The notes under the pieces are model-generated. The model ran no database searches, had not been told where the DNA came from, and was given only the letters and a program-made list of their open reading frames with translations. From the NCBI RefSeq assembly GCF_021462225.1, contig NC_061812.1, forward strand, positions 46,791,363 through 46,855,362: 64,000 nucleotides of DNA. The letters are read 5' to 3'. The stretch comes from Girardinichthys multiradiatus (Eukaryota; Chordata; Actinopteri; Cyprinodontiformes; Goodeidae). This document shows, one piece after another, positions 1 to 26,315 of the stretch. Every line of letters begins with the position of its first letter. Positions within the stretch are counted from its first letter, which is position 1. The translations under genes and the position numbers were made by a program.

Positions 1-571
1 TTTATAGTCTTTTAACATGGAGCAGTGCAGCATACATGAGCTTGGATGTCAATCACCAAGTCAAATGACCGTCTATAAGAAGCATCATGTAAACAAATGA
101 TGGTCAAACAGTAACACTTATGCTAACTGTAGCTATTAGTTAAACATGCCAGATTAGCATCGTGTGTCGCTGGTATGTCAGTCTGCGTTGCCCCTCCCCA
201 GGGATTTTTTAGGGTATTGAAACAATCGAGGCTTTAGCCAAGATGCCTACTTCCTCCTCTTCCCTCTATAGGAAATACCATTTACAGTCTGTATTTATGC
301 AGTTTTCACACTATGTCTATCTCTTTAGTCCACGCCCACTTGCTGACTGAGCCCCAGCCCGGTCTCACTGAGTATAAATTATATTGAGACTGGACAATTG
401 GCTCCTAAATAAGGTTTTTTTTTTGGCTGTTTGGGAACAAGTGAGACCCAGAGCTTACAAGGCTGTGACTATACTCATACAATCTGGGGTTACAGTGGGG
501 AACCAATGTTCAATTAGGTATAGGCTATATGCCCTTTAGGGCTATCACTAGTGGATTAAAGGCAAAGCAGG
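1..571. other. No recognised gene
   Basis: AT-rich DNA with a TTTTTTTTT run at about 415-423. I see no coding exon, RNA gene or repeat family I can name. It should lie within a camk1g intron or beyond. Confidence 0.4.
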
Positions 572-1230
572 ATGAGGTCAATGCCTGCAAACACCGAAAG
601 ACCTAAGCTTCCTCAAGAAGTACAGTCTGCTCTGTCCCTGCATGTAGATGGCTTCACAGTGGCATCTCCACTCCAGTCTGTTGTCCAGGGAAACACTGAG
701 GTATTTATTCTTCTCCACCACCTTCACTTCTTCTCCCATGATGGAAATAGTGTCTGACCTATTCCTGTTTCTTAAAATCTACAATCATCTCCTTTGTTTT
801 ATTCACATTCAAGATGAGATTATTGTCGTCCACTGGCCCCCTGTACTGAGCTTCTTGACCATCTCTGATCCACCTCATGACGGCAGAATCATCAGAGTAT
901 TTCTGCAGGTGACAGGAGTCTGTCTTGTACTGGAAGTCTGAGGTGTACAGAATGAAAAGGAATGGTGAGAGTACAGTCCCCTGTGGTGCTCCTGTGCTGC
1001 TGCCTACCTGGTTAGACACAACCCTGGAATTGTGTTAAATGCACTGGAGAAATCAAAGAACATGATCTGCACAGTAGTGCTGGCCTTGTCCAGACAAGTG
1101 GGTTTGTGAAGCAGGTGTATGATGGCATCTTCAACTCCAACTCCACAGCGATAAGCAAACTGATGGGTGTCCTAATAGTTTATTGTTTGCTTACTCAGGT
1201 GAGCAAACAGAAGTCTCTCTAGATGACGGA
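572..1230 (-). mobile_element. Rex1-like non-LTR retrotransposon fragment (reverse transcriptase)
   Basis: Minus-strand reverse-transcriptase remnant. Around 1033-1056 it reads FFDFSSAFNTI, the box targeted by the classical Rex1 PCR primer (recalled from the literature). It then reads STGAPQGTVLSPFLFILYTS, a degraded catalytic box YSDDSAV, and ILNVNKTKEMIVDFKK; 572-760 holds the thumb region (RLYFLRKLRSF-like). Frameshifts and stops make it a 5'-truncated fossil. Confidence 0.75.
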
Positions 1231-2084
1231 GATTACAAACTCTAACAATCTCACAATGAGCAGAGCAGGTCAACAACTCTCCAGGAGTTCATGGAAATAA
1301 AAGTAAACAAATCACTAGCTGAATCATATATTATGACGCAGCGTAAAAACCCCTGCGTGCCTCAAGCACCACAGCAGAGTAAAATAACCTCTGAAATGGG
1401 CACCGCAGCCGTGGGGCTGCTTTTCCCACACTAAGTCCAGTCAGTTATCTCACTGTGAGCGGCGTGGTGCAGCCATTAGCGTCACATGACATGATAGAGC
1501 GCGCACGCGACTGAGAAAATGAGACGTTGCTTCCTCGTCAGAGGTATGTGGTGAATAAAAGAAGCCAATTATCACTGAGCTTCTCTAAGCGCTCCTGTTC
1601 AGCAGCCAATCCTAGACACACTGAGGTCGGAATTGAGGCTCCAGTCTGTATGTCAAGGACCGTTCCTCTGTTCATGACGCCAGGGATTTATGCTGGTCTA
1701 ATGAAAAGCAGATTTGTGTGCACCCAGAACAGCAGAAAAAATATTAAAAATAAGTATACAAAATTAAGCACAAAAAAATGACATAAATAAATAAATCGAT
1801 AGGGATTGGTAATTTGTATACTTAGGATGCATATTTAACACAATTATCAACTGAGGATAAATTCAGTTCTCATTTTTATTTGAGGCTATAAAACATCCAG
1901 GGCTTTAAACCTTTACATCAGCGCACTTCTGCCGCCACCAACCGTGATAGCACAAAGCAAAGATTGATCCTGGTCTCCACAGTAAATAACTGCACATACT
2001 GTACTTCAGGTTTACATAATCTACATCCTCGGCTAAAACCATCACAGAAAGAGCAATATGTCCAACTTTATTCACAGCTTTTCT
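1231..2084. other. No recognised gene
   Basis: AT-rich intronic or flanking DNA. An 84-residue plus-strand frame at 1527-1781 has no recognisable domain and reads like chance sequence. Confidence 0.35.
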
Positions 2085-3070
2085 CTCTCCTTCATCATGC
2101 AGAGTATCATCATGGCTGATGATACTGTGCTATATTCATCTATAGGTATGTATAAATCTAATTAAAGGCATATCTTGAAGACCTAAAAACCTGGATTACT
2201 TTAATTTTCTTTGTTTAAATTCAACTATGACAACATTTGTCATCCAAAGAACACTAATTTTTTGCCAGGACATGTAATTCAAATCCCACATTAAATAGGT
2301 TTCATAAAATTCTTCTTTAACTTATGTAAAATGCCACAATTAGAAATATCCTGTTGCGAAGTAATGCAGAAAAACTATTTCATCCATTTGTTACTTTAAT
2401 GCTAGACTATTGTAACTGTTTTAGGAAGTCAAAAAAATTCCTAAAAATCCTTCAGCTTATCCAAACGCTGCAGCAAGATTTCTGATGAAAATTAAAAAGA
2501 GGGATCATGTTTCTCCTATTTTATCTTCTCTTCATGGCACCCTGTTAAATCCAGAATAGAATGTAAAGTGTCCTTCTTACATATAAAGTCCTTCATAATC
2601 AAGCTCCATCATAGATTTGAGATCTGATTGTTCCCTATGTTCCTAACAGAGCTTTTTGTTCTCAGACTGCTGGTTTACTGGTGATTCCTAGAGTTCCTAA
2701 AAGTAGAATAAGAGGCACATCTTTTAGTTATCAGGCTCCTCTTCTGTGTGACCAGCTCCCAGCTTTAGGCCATGAGGCAGACACACTGTTTATTTTTAAG
2801 ACTACTTCTAAGACTAGGCTTAAAACTTTCCTTTTTGATAAAGCTTATAGTTATAGTTGGCCCTATCTTTCTGTATTTGACTCTATCTCTCTTTCATAGA
2901 TAAAGCAACTCAAGGAGCTTTTGCTGCGACTAACTCTGTTATGTAATCTATTTTTCATGGCATAGATTTTACTGGCTGAGAGCTTGATTGTTTATCTGAG
3001 TTTCTCTCTTTGATAAACCCACTGAAGAAGCTACTCCTTACAATAACACTTTAGATTTTTCTTTTTAGAA
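2085..3070 (+). mobile_element. L2-like LINE fragment, 3' half
   Basis: Plus-strand decayed reverse transcriptase. ADDTVLYSS (catalytic YxDD-region homologue) is at about 2119, LDYCNCF near 2404, then KKRDHVSPILSSLHG. The C-terminal domain is at 2681-2899 with VIPRV, SYQAPLLCDQLP, and LKTFLFDKAYS. This order is typical of L2/CR1-group elements in fish. Many stops and frameshifts. Confidence 0.6.
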
Positions 3071-18005
<14,935 letters not shown>

Positions 18006-18189
18006 CTTGGCTCTGACGTTACAGTAGACTCCTGTAGCATGTATAAAAATCCTATTAAACTTCTAATATTACAGCAACATTCAAAAAGACTTCTGTCATG
18101 AGTTAAGCCAATGAAAACAATTTTTATTTGACAATAAGATTATCATGATCACCAAAAAATATCAGTATTGAAACTGTGACATCTAGTAA

Positions 18190-18420
18190 AATTTGTTTTG
18201 GAAGTTGAAGCTGAAGGGGTTCGGGGATTGGATCAGGATGTCCCCTGGCACCTCCTTCTGGAGGTTTCTCAGGAGACCCTGGACCAGAACCAGAACTCAC
18301 AAGATGGACAATATACCCATTCTGGCCTGGGAACACATTGGGATCTTTACAATGAGCTGTGCTGACATGTCCAGAGTTTCCCTCCTGGATTTGTTACCCT
18401 TTTAACCCAATCTCTGTTAA
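18190..18420 (+). mobile_element. Decayed Rex3-like 3' fragment
   Basis: Reads, with frameshifts, RMSPGTSFW and NIPILAWEHIGI, remnants of the RMPPGRLP and AWERLG region at the C-terminus of Rex3 ORF2. It lies in the camk1g 5'UTR intron. Confidence 0.45.
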
Positions 18421-19468
18421 GAGGAAGACAATGGATGGAAGGATGAAATAAAAATTTGGCTAAATTATATAAGTCATTTTCACAGTCAAAGAAAAACTGA
18501 CTGACAGTTAGATAAACAATGTCAAACCATGGCCCACTTAGATCTTTCTGAAGGTTGTTGGTTTCAAGATACTTGTCAATAGAATGATTAAGTGTTTTAT
18601 AAGTCACCTATTTTTCCTATCTCTTGGTTTATATAACCAGCTGCAGACAGGTCAGTTCCTACTCAGCAAAGCTCATTTGTACCTATCACTGACACGAGAT
18701 TTTAAAAAGTACCGGATTAGAAAGATAAATAGCTGGTTAACTAATCCTTCCATTCATTCCTGCAGATCTCTCTCCTCCACCTCTCTTCCAACAGTGTCCA
18801 GCGGAGAAGTTTAAAGCCTACTTGACCCACAGAACAGAGTTCTTCAATTTTGTCTTTAAAATGCAAACTGTATACCTTTCTGAAACAATATTCTAACACA
18901 TATAGTATGTTAGAATATTGATGCTTTATTTTCTTTTTAGGTACATATTTTATTGAGAAGATTTGATACAATATAGGAAGCAAATATTTAACAGTCACAC
19001 TGTAGCTCAATATTTACTGTAAGATTTATTATAAATCGGTTTTAGTTCAACAAAGAAAATAAGTGCAACTTCTTTTATTTTGTATATTAACAAGTAAAGG
19101 TATCCGACCTAACAAAGGTCCGTTTTTAAAACTATGTCGTCTAAATTATTTTTCCTACTGTTCAACGGTTTAACAAATTATTTGAAATTAAAATAGCAAT
19201 AATTAAAGCTTAGGAAACAGAAACAGTAACAATATAATAAAAACACGGAAAAAATCACTGGAAATTACACTGAATCTTGAAATATTGTCTCTCAAATGAA
19301 GTTTGTCTTTATTCTGTCCGGATATTTAGGACAGACCTATGCCCCAAAATACTAAATGGAGACTGAGTACAGGTTATATCTCAGAGCCGAACATTGAACA
19401 AAGTTGAAAAAATTATCTCATTCATAAATCGCTTACTCAGGACTCGGAAGTATAAATGTGGCTCTTAC
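18421..19468. other. camk1g 5'UTR intron, nothing recognised
   Basis: AT-rich DNA without recognisable coding or repeat signature. Small inverted repeat around TTCTAACACATATAGTATGT near 18890. Confidence 0.4.
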
Positions 19469-19510
19469 CTGTGGAGCGTGACGGATGCGGCGACTTCAGA
19501 TATCCAAGCG
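19469..19510 (-). other. Probable non-coding first exon of camk1g
   Basis: On the minus strand CTCCACAG is followed by a strong donor GTAAGAGC (intron starts at 19468). It lies upstream of the start-codon exon, which has its own acceptor at 18032 and so needs an upstream 5'UTR exon. The 5' border is estimated from the ATAAA-like box just upstream. Inferred from splice signals only. Confidence 0.5.
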
Positions 19511-19640
19511 TGTATCAGTGTATCACTGCTGCGGCTCTTTATGATGGGGAGGGGAGGAGTCTCATTCATTCGGATCTCGCGGCCTGAAAACGTCCTGCAT
19601 TCAGCAATGGAAAACTGCGTCATGTTTTAATTATGAGTAC
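19511..19640 (-). promoter_or_regulatory. Probable camk1g promoter
   Basis: Minus-strand sequence upstream of the putative first exon has a C-rich stretch (CTCCTCCCCTCCCCATC, Sp1/MAZ-like), then an ATAAAG box about 30 bases before the inferred transcription start. CpG density is higher than in the flanking AT-rich DNA, and a TGACGC element occurs near 19617-19622. Inference from position and composition. Confidence 0.4.
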
Positions 19641-20059
19641 TCTTTAAGTTAGTAAAACTGCATATCCATTTGACCCCAATTGATCCTTTCTCATCTGGAT
19701 TGAAAACATCATCCGGGTATGATTTTAATTATTTATGATTCATCTAGTAACCACACTTTTATGAATATCAACACAGCCTTTTTTCAGTAAATTACTATTT
19801 TGTTGCTCTACCTAAGGCTTGAGAGAAATTGTACTATGTGTGTAATCATGTGCTCTGTTATTAATTAATATATTGAACAGTTTTAAATTAAATAAATAAA
19901 ACACTGCCAGAATTTGGAAGTTGATGGAGCAAATACATGGGTAACTGAAATAAATCCTTTGCAAACACAAGAAAACCCTCTCTGTACACCCTCCAAGAAC
20001 AGCCTTTGCTTAATGAGGCACTTTGTGTTGTTCGAAAGTATTAGGTAATTATGTAAGTG

Positions 20060-20383
20060 TTATACTTGCTTGTGTTTTTGTTATATTACCTGGTCTAGTC
20101 TTTTGATTTCTGTCTCCCTGCACCCCAAGCCCACACCTGTTCTGTGTTTTCCCCTGATTGTCTGGTCACGTGTGTCATTGGTTCCCCCTGCTGTCCAGTT
20201 TTGTACTTAAGCCCGTTTGTTTCCTTTGTTCCCCGCTGGTTCCTTATGTGTTGTTTGTGTTTTGTGGCTCGCCTGGTACCCTGTCCGTGTCCAGCCGTGA
20301 CCAATAAAGTGTCGTCTTACCTGCAAACTACGAGCTTCAGGAGTTCCTCCAATATTGGTCCAACAGAAACCGACATTATGACA
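20060..20383 (+). repeat. LTR of a Gypsy-like element (plus)
   Basis: Pyrimidine-rich U3/R text, polyadenylation signal CCAATAAAGTG at about 20301, then U5 ending CGACATTATGACA. The 5' border is not certain. Internal-domain-like sequence follows directly, so this looks like a 5' LTR of a truncated element. Confidence 0.5.
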
Positions 20384-21455
20384 GAAGGAACCAGCCAACG
20401 GGACCAAGCGGGAGTAATGGTGAGGGAATTCAAGAGGGGAGAGGTTCTGACCAAATAATTTTTTCATTTGGTGACCTTTCACAGCTCACCATGGAGAAGG
20501 TTGAAAATAGCTGGCAGCCTCCAAGACTGGCTCGAATCGAGGACGGATTTTTTCCCTGATCATCAGATTCACCACACCATCGAGGCCGAGTGACAAAGGG
20601 CCCTAGATGAAATTGTCGCGTCTATGAGGAGATCTCCTGGTCCCTCGTCCACCCGTCTCTCCACCGAAGCTTGAAAAGGTTTTCCAGCTCACGGCTTCGC
20701 TCCTGATCAGCCATGGCCGCTGCTTCCGATTTTAATCCTGTTCCTGGTCCAATTACGGAGGGGTTCATGAATGAACTGCCTCCACACACCGATCCTGTTC
20801 CTGGTTCTGTTCCGGAGGGGTTCATGAATGAACTGCCTCCACACACCGATCCTGTTCCTGGTTCTGTTCCGGGGGGGTTCATGGATAAACCGCCTCCACA
20901 TCCTGATCCTGTTCCTGGCCCTGTTCCGGAGGGGTCCCAAGCAGAGCCCTCACACTCCATTCCTGTCCATGAGGGGCTGGTGGATGGACTGCCTCCACTT
21001 CCTGCTCCTGTTCCCATTCCTGTCCTGGAGGGCTCCGAGGACGAACTGCCTCTATCCCTGGTTCCCGTTCCGGAGGAGTTCGTGGAGGACCTGTCTCCAC
21101 CTCCTGTTCCTGTCCCTGAGGGGTGCGAGGACACACCTTCTCCACCTGCTGTGCTCCGCCGCAGATCTCCACGGCCTCGCTGAAGGTCCCAGCAGTCTCT
21201 GCACCATGCCTCTGAGCTCCACCGTGGGTATTCCTGGCCCCGCCGCCGGCCGTCAGATCATCGGCTCCTACGTCACCGGTCTGCTCAGCTCCTACGTTGC
21301 CGGCCTGCTGATCGCCGCATCGGCCGGGGATGGCCCGCTGATTGCCAGATCTGCCGGGGACGGCCACTGGTCCAGCCGCCTGAACTCTGGGTCTGTCGGG
21401 GACGGCCTCCAGGCCGGCCGCCTGAACTCTGGGTCTGCCGGGAACGGTCTCCGTT
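20384..21455 (+). mobile_element. Internal region of the Gypsy-like element, with two tandem-repeat domains
   Basis: Starts after the LTR; a putative gag start lies near 20490 (MEKVENSWQPPRLARIEDG). It then holds a proline-rich repeat frame (20713-21183) and a second tandem array at 21290-21455 built on GCCGGGGACGGCC-like units. It is cut off abruptly at about 21455 by the end of a Rex3 copy; no pol is present. Confidence 0.45.
20713..21183 (+). pseudogene. Proline-rich tandem-repeat ORF of an LTR element
   Basis: 156 codons made of imperfect repeats around VPEGFMNELPPHTDPVPG (units of about 20 codons, the first three nearly identical), ending RRRSPRPR. Comparable PVPEGFEDELPP repeats are, as I recall, common in teleost LTR retroelement ORFs. 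No catalytic or zinc-knuckle motif. The repeat number is probably unstable. A host gene is unlikely because of the flanking LTR. Confidence 0.45.
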
Positions 21456-22110
21456 GTCATGTTTGGTTTGACAAAGGACCGGCGACAAAGGGCAGCCCTG
21501 CACCGGGAACGTAGTGTCGGTAAAGTGGACCAAACCCCTGCTCCGCTTGTACAGAGACCGGATGGCCCCTAATAAAGGGCCCCCGATTCCATACTCCTGG
21601 AGCAACCCCACAGGGCACCAAGAGGGACACAGTTGAATGCCTTCTCCAGGTCCACAAAAACACATGTGGACCGGTTGGGCAAACTCCTATGAACCCTCGA
21701 GTACCCTGTAGAGGGTATAGAGCTGGTCCAGTGTTCCATGGCCGGCACAAAAACCACACTGCTCCTCCTGAAGCCGAGGTTCAACTATCGGCCGGACTCT
21801 CCTGGCATAGGCCTTACCAGGGAGGCTGAGAAGTGTGATCCCCTGTAGTTGGAACACACCCTCCGGTCACCCTTCTTATGAAGGGGGACCACCACCCCAG
21901 TCTGCCAGTCCACAGGCACTGTCCCCAACCGCCACGCAATGTTGAAGAGGCATGTCAACCATGACAGCCCCACAACATCCATAGACTTGAGGTACTCAGG
22001 GCGGATCACATCCATCGCTAAAGCCCTGTCACCATGGAGCATTTTAACCACCTCGGTGACTTCAGCCTGGGTGATGAAAGAGTCCAACCTTGAGTCCCGA
22101 GCCACTGCTT

Positions 22111-25100
22111 TGTTGGGGCAATCCATTTTGGTTGCACATTTTGACACACGCAGCTCAACAGACGTTGCAGCTCTGACGTCACTGGGAGCATAAACCGGCT
22201 GAGATGCAGAGTTTCGTTGCCATTTCCCGCCTGTCTCACAGGACAGCGCAACAGAGGCGCATATCTCAAGAGACAACCTCGGGAATGGCCTTTGTTCCAC
22301 AAGGCCATTCCCAGAAGAGCTTGAAATCTGTCTGATACGAGAAGATCAGGAGATTTATTTGCCAATCGAAGACCACGCCGACACCCGGCACAGGTGGAAG
22401 CCCACAGAGGTTCTATGTCCAAGGAGATGAGTTTTCCTCCTTGTGTAATGCAGTCGACTAACGGTTCATCTTTTCCCCTCCTGGACGGATGAGAAATTAC
22501 CGTTTTTTTTCTTTAATTTGATCACGGATGCATGATCCCCCTCCCCTCCTTTTTCTTCTGTTGGGACCCACAGCCATGGATTTCAACATTAAACTCCGGT
22601 ACAAACTCTTCTGGAACTTTTCAAAATAAAGTGCATTAACCTTCTTCCGGCACAGCCAGGAAACGGGATAACTGCAGACTTCGTGTGACGCCACTACCCA
22701 AATAAAAGCACAGCTGTTGCTACATCCGCCCTCTTTCCACACAGCCTTCGAGAGGGACTGGTCAGGAGAGGCCCAGCGCGCTACTGTCTTTTGCTGGCAA
22801 AAAGACATAAACTCTTCAAACTGGATCCTAGATCACGCGGTCATATGCACAAGTTAAGTATGAGTGAAGAACTGTTTGTGTACCCGGTGATTTCATTCAT
22901 AAAGAGGGGAAATTAAGGTATAAGCATTGCTTACTTTCTCTCCGAGGCCTGCCAAAACTGTGTCGCAGAGAAATCCCCAGTAGAGAAGCTGTTTCTACAA
23001 GCCGAGTCTGAAGGAAGGACAACGGCCTGCACCACCATGTTTACGGTAATGCACAGCTGGTTGACGGACAGAACGGGCCACCCAGCTACAGCTCTGGAAC
23101 TAACCCTTTTGTTCACAGAACGAACGCACCTTCGACCCCCGAGGTTAGCTAACCGCTTGTTGACTGTGGACGTTTCTTCAAGCTTCGCCCTTTGGACAAC
23201 GTTTCCTCACCATGGTTCACGAGGTTAGGTGTTTTGGGCAGAGACAGATTTAGAATGAAATGATCTAAACGTTTTTCATTTTATGAAGTTTTGTTTGTGT
23301 TGAACTCAGCTATCTTGGTGCTAGCAGGCTATCTGCAGCACACGTGTTCAGGTTGTGTTCTTTGTGTGTTTTTAAAGTTAAGACAAACTTTACTTGAAGG
23401 GTGATTTTAAACAGAAGATTGATCATAACGCGCCGTCCGCACTTATGCATTTTAACCCTTTTATTAACGGTATTTTAAAGGTATGTGTTGATTCTGGTGC
23501 TAAGCTATTAGCTTCTTTTGTTAGCTCAAATGCTAACCGGTAAGAACACGTGCTTGCTACTAAAGAGTATTTAACAGAAAGGTTGTTAGTTTTCAAGCTA
23601 GTGAATATTAGTCCCTGAACATCATTTAGTAAGTAAACACCATTAAGCCCCATTTCTCCAGAAAGATTTGGCTCGTTTCCAAACTACTCCCTTAAAAATA
23701 TTTCTTCAAATATTATTTCAATAAATAAAGGCAGCTAATTAAACACTGTTGAGAATTGGTCATCCAGAAGGTTGGTTTTATTCAGCAGATCATTCTTTAA
23801 AACATTAATTTATTAAAGTAATATTTTATCTGATCTTGCATTGTGAATGGTTGTCTAAACATTTGCTGATTATTGCTTAGGTTGGTTCCAAGACTAACTT
23901 AACTTCATTTCCAGATTCTTCAAGATAATCCTTGGTTCTCAAACATAAATAACATTGCATGGTAATGTTGCATCACTCTTTTTAGTCATGATTTCCAATC
24001 ATCTTTAATCAACTTGTTTATATTGTACATAGCCTATTAGTTGTCCCTATTCTTTAATTCTGCTTGGTAGTTTAGTTGGATTGTTTTAGTATAGTAAAGA
24101 GTTTGTTGATTGAAATATGTTGACTTTGAGTTGACTTATTTTTGTTAATAAATTCTTGTATTTTAAGAAATTGTGTGAATTCATTCCATATATGTGTAGA
24201 GCTTATGCTGTTCAATAATGTCAGAGCTCGTCTCACACCTTTTTATTTTGTCCTAATACCATCGCCTTACTGGGCTGGTATTCACAGGACAACCCTTAAC
24301 AGACCGAAATATTATGTGATAAAATATTAAAATATTGATATTAAATATTAAATACAATTCTCAGATTCATAATTCCAACACTTCAGACCTGATCCATCCT
24401 TAACCGGTGGAGAGCAGAAATCAACGTCAAAGTAATTTTGTTCTTTTCATATTAAACCAGATAGGTGCATTTAGAGGTCTGGGCAGGATGAGGCATAGTT
24501 AAGGTGATGTAGTATTACCAGTAGTTAATCTCAGGTATTAACTTGTTGCATGCAATACCGATTGAATTATGTTATACTGAGCTTTGTTTTGATTTGGCGC
24601 GCAAGCGTCGCTGAATTGTGCGTGGTTAATGTTATGTCCGGCCGATCTCAAATAAGCCACGAGTTAGAAGTTGGACTTTTAAAAGTTTTTCATTCAAAGC
24701 AACTGTGGTCTGGGCCTTGCCTGACCACTCTTTGTTCCCTTTGTGTAGAATAGTGCTTGTTAGTTAGGTGATGGTTTTGGACCAGAATAATGGTATATCA
24801 GGATTATTTGGATTCAATAAATCTTCATATATATAATTAAGAGAAGCATTTGTGTTTATTTTGTGCAAGAGTGATTTATCTGTCAAAACAAGGTCGAAGT
24901 TCCCCCACCTTCGGTGAAGTAGTTGAATAAACAGTGACAGTTTGCGGTTTTGGTTAATAATTTGTAATTATTAAAGAGCTTTGAGCCCATAATCACAACA
25001 CCGGAGGACATCTATGATTTCTATTTGTAAGTAATGATTTTTGGTTAGGAAATAAAAAGAATTTCAAATTATGATTTTAAATTATAATTGTTGATTAATA

Positions 25101-25129
25101 TTAATTAATCAATAATCATAATCCTTACA
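22111..25129 (+). repeat. Solo LTR of family 2, TSD GCTT, split by a family 1 LTR
   Basis: Starts TGTTGGGGCAATCC (22111) and ends AATCCTTACA (25129), flanked by GCTT on both sides (22107-22110, 25130-25133). Removing one GCTT and the LTR restores the Rex3 frame (EAVARDSR). Without the inner family 1 LTR and its duplication it is about 1.2 kb. An AATAAA near 24815 and a U5-like TTTATTTTGTGCAAGAGTGA are shared with the inverted copy at 52802-54061. Confidence 0.85.
22559..24380 (+). repeat. Solo LTR of family 1 (plus), TSD CTTC
   Basis: 1822 bp starting TGTTGGGACCCACAGCCATG and ending ATAATTCCAACA. It is bounded by CTTC (22555-22558, 24381-24384). The AATAAA at about 24147 gives the plus direction. 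It is inserted inside the family 2 LTR; the inverted relative at 10296-12016 and fragments at 37773 and 49500 belong to the same family. Confidence 0.9.
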
Positions 25130-26315
25130 GCTTCCACCAGGAAATGCGTGACGGCAGGATTGAAGAGATCCTCAAAGTACTCCTTCCACCACCCGATAAT
25201 GTCCCCAGTCGAGGTCAGCAGCTCCCCACACACACTGTAAACAGTGTTGGCGAAGCACTGCTTCCCCCTCCTGAGGCCCGTCCTTCTCCATGGCCTCACC
25301 GAACCAGGTTAATTCAGAGTTTTTGCCTCTGCCACAGCCTGGGCTGCAGTACGCTTGGCCTCACGGTACAGTCAGCTGCCTCATGAGTCCCACCAGCCAA
25401 CCACAGCCGATTGGACTCCTTCAGCTTGACAGCATCCCTTACTGCCAGTGTCCACCACTGGGTTCGGGGATTGCCGCTGCGACAGGCACCGCAGACCTTA
25501 CGGCCACAGCTACAGGCAGCAGCATCGACAATAGATGTGGAGAACATGGTCCACTCGGACTCTATGTCTACAACATCCCCCGGAGTCTGGTCAAAGCTCT
25601 CCCGGAGGTGGAAGTTGAATACATCCCTGGCCGAGGGCTCTGCCAGACATTCTCAGCAGAACCTCACTATGCGCTTGGGCCTGCCAAATCTGTCTGGCTT
25701 TCTCCTCTTCCAGCGGATCCAACTCACCATCAGGTGTTAATCAGTGGACAGCTTGGCCCCTCTCTTCACCCGACTGTCCAAAACATGCGGCCGAAGGTCT
25801 GATGACATGACAACAAAGTCGATTATCGACCTCCTGCCTAGTGTGTCCTGGTGCCAAGTGCACTGATGAACACCCTTATGCTTGAACATGATGTTCAATA
25901 TGGACAATCTGTGACTAGCACAGAAGTCCAATAATAAAACTCCACTCAGATTCAGATCAAGGAGGCCATTCTGGGGACCCCTGCGGGTGGTGGGCCCACT
26001 GCGGGATGGCTTCTCGTTCGGGCTTGGTTCGGCCGGGTCCCACGAGGAGCAACCCAGCCACCAGGCGCTCTCTGACGAGTCCCGACCCCAGGCCTGGCTC
26101 GAGGGTGGGACACCAGTTTCGCCATACCAAGCGACGTCACGTGCCTTGATTTTATGGTCCTCATAAAGGTGTCTTGAACCGCTCTTTGTCTGACCCGTCA
26201 CCTAGAGCCTGTTTGCCATGGGAGACCCTACCAGGGTCATTTAAGCCCCAGACAACATAGCCTCTAGAATCATTCAAGCACTCAATCCCCTCCACCACGT
26301 TAAGGTGGCGGTTCA

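Larger units (their letters stand above)
21460..26315 (-). mobile_element. Rex3 (RTE) retrotransposon split by nested LTRs
   Basis: The minus-strand element runs from about 26315 (5' side) to 21460. The endonuclease part is at 25740-26200 and 25130-25300, with DFCASHRLSILNIMF, WHQDTLGRRSIIDFVVMSSD and WWKEYFEDLFNP. After the insertion (22111-25129 plus TSD) the RT continues at 22106-21480 with FITQAEVTEVVKMLHGD, VPVDWQTGVVVPLHKKGDRR, CVFVDLEKAFNCVP and TTFPVQGCPLSPVLC. The sites of both standard Rex3 PCR primers are recognisable (21479-21499 and 21889-21908; recalled from the literature). Frameshifts disable the ORF. Confidence 0.88.

Noticed and set aside
20713..21183. Proline-rich 156-codon ORF as a host gene
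   Set aside because: It directly follows an LTR and consists of tandem repeats seen in retroelement proteins; no splice sites or conserved domain.
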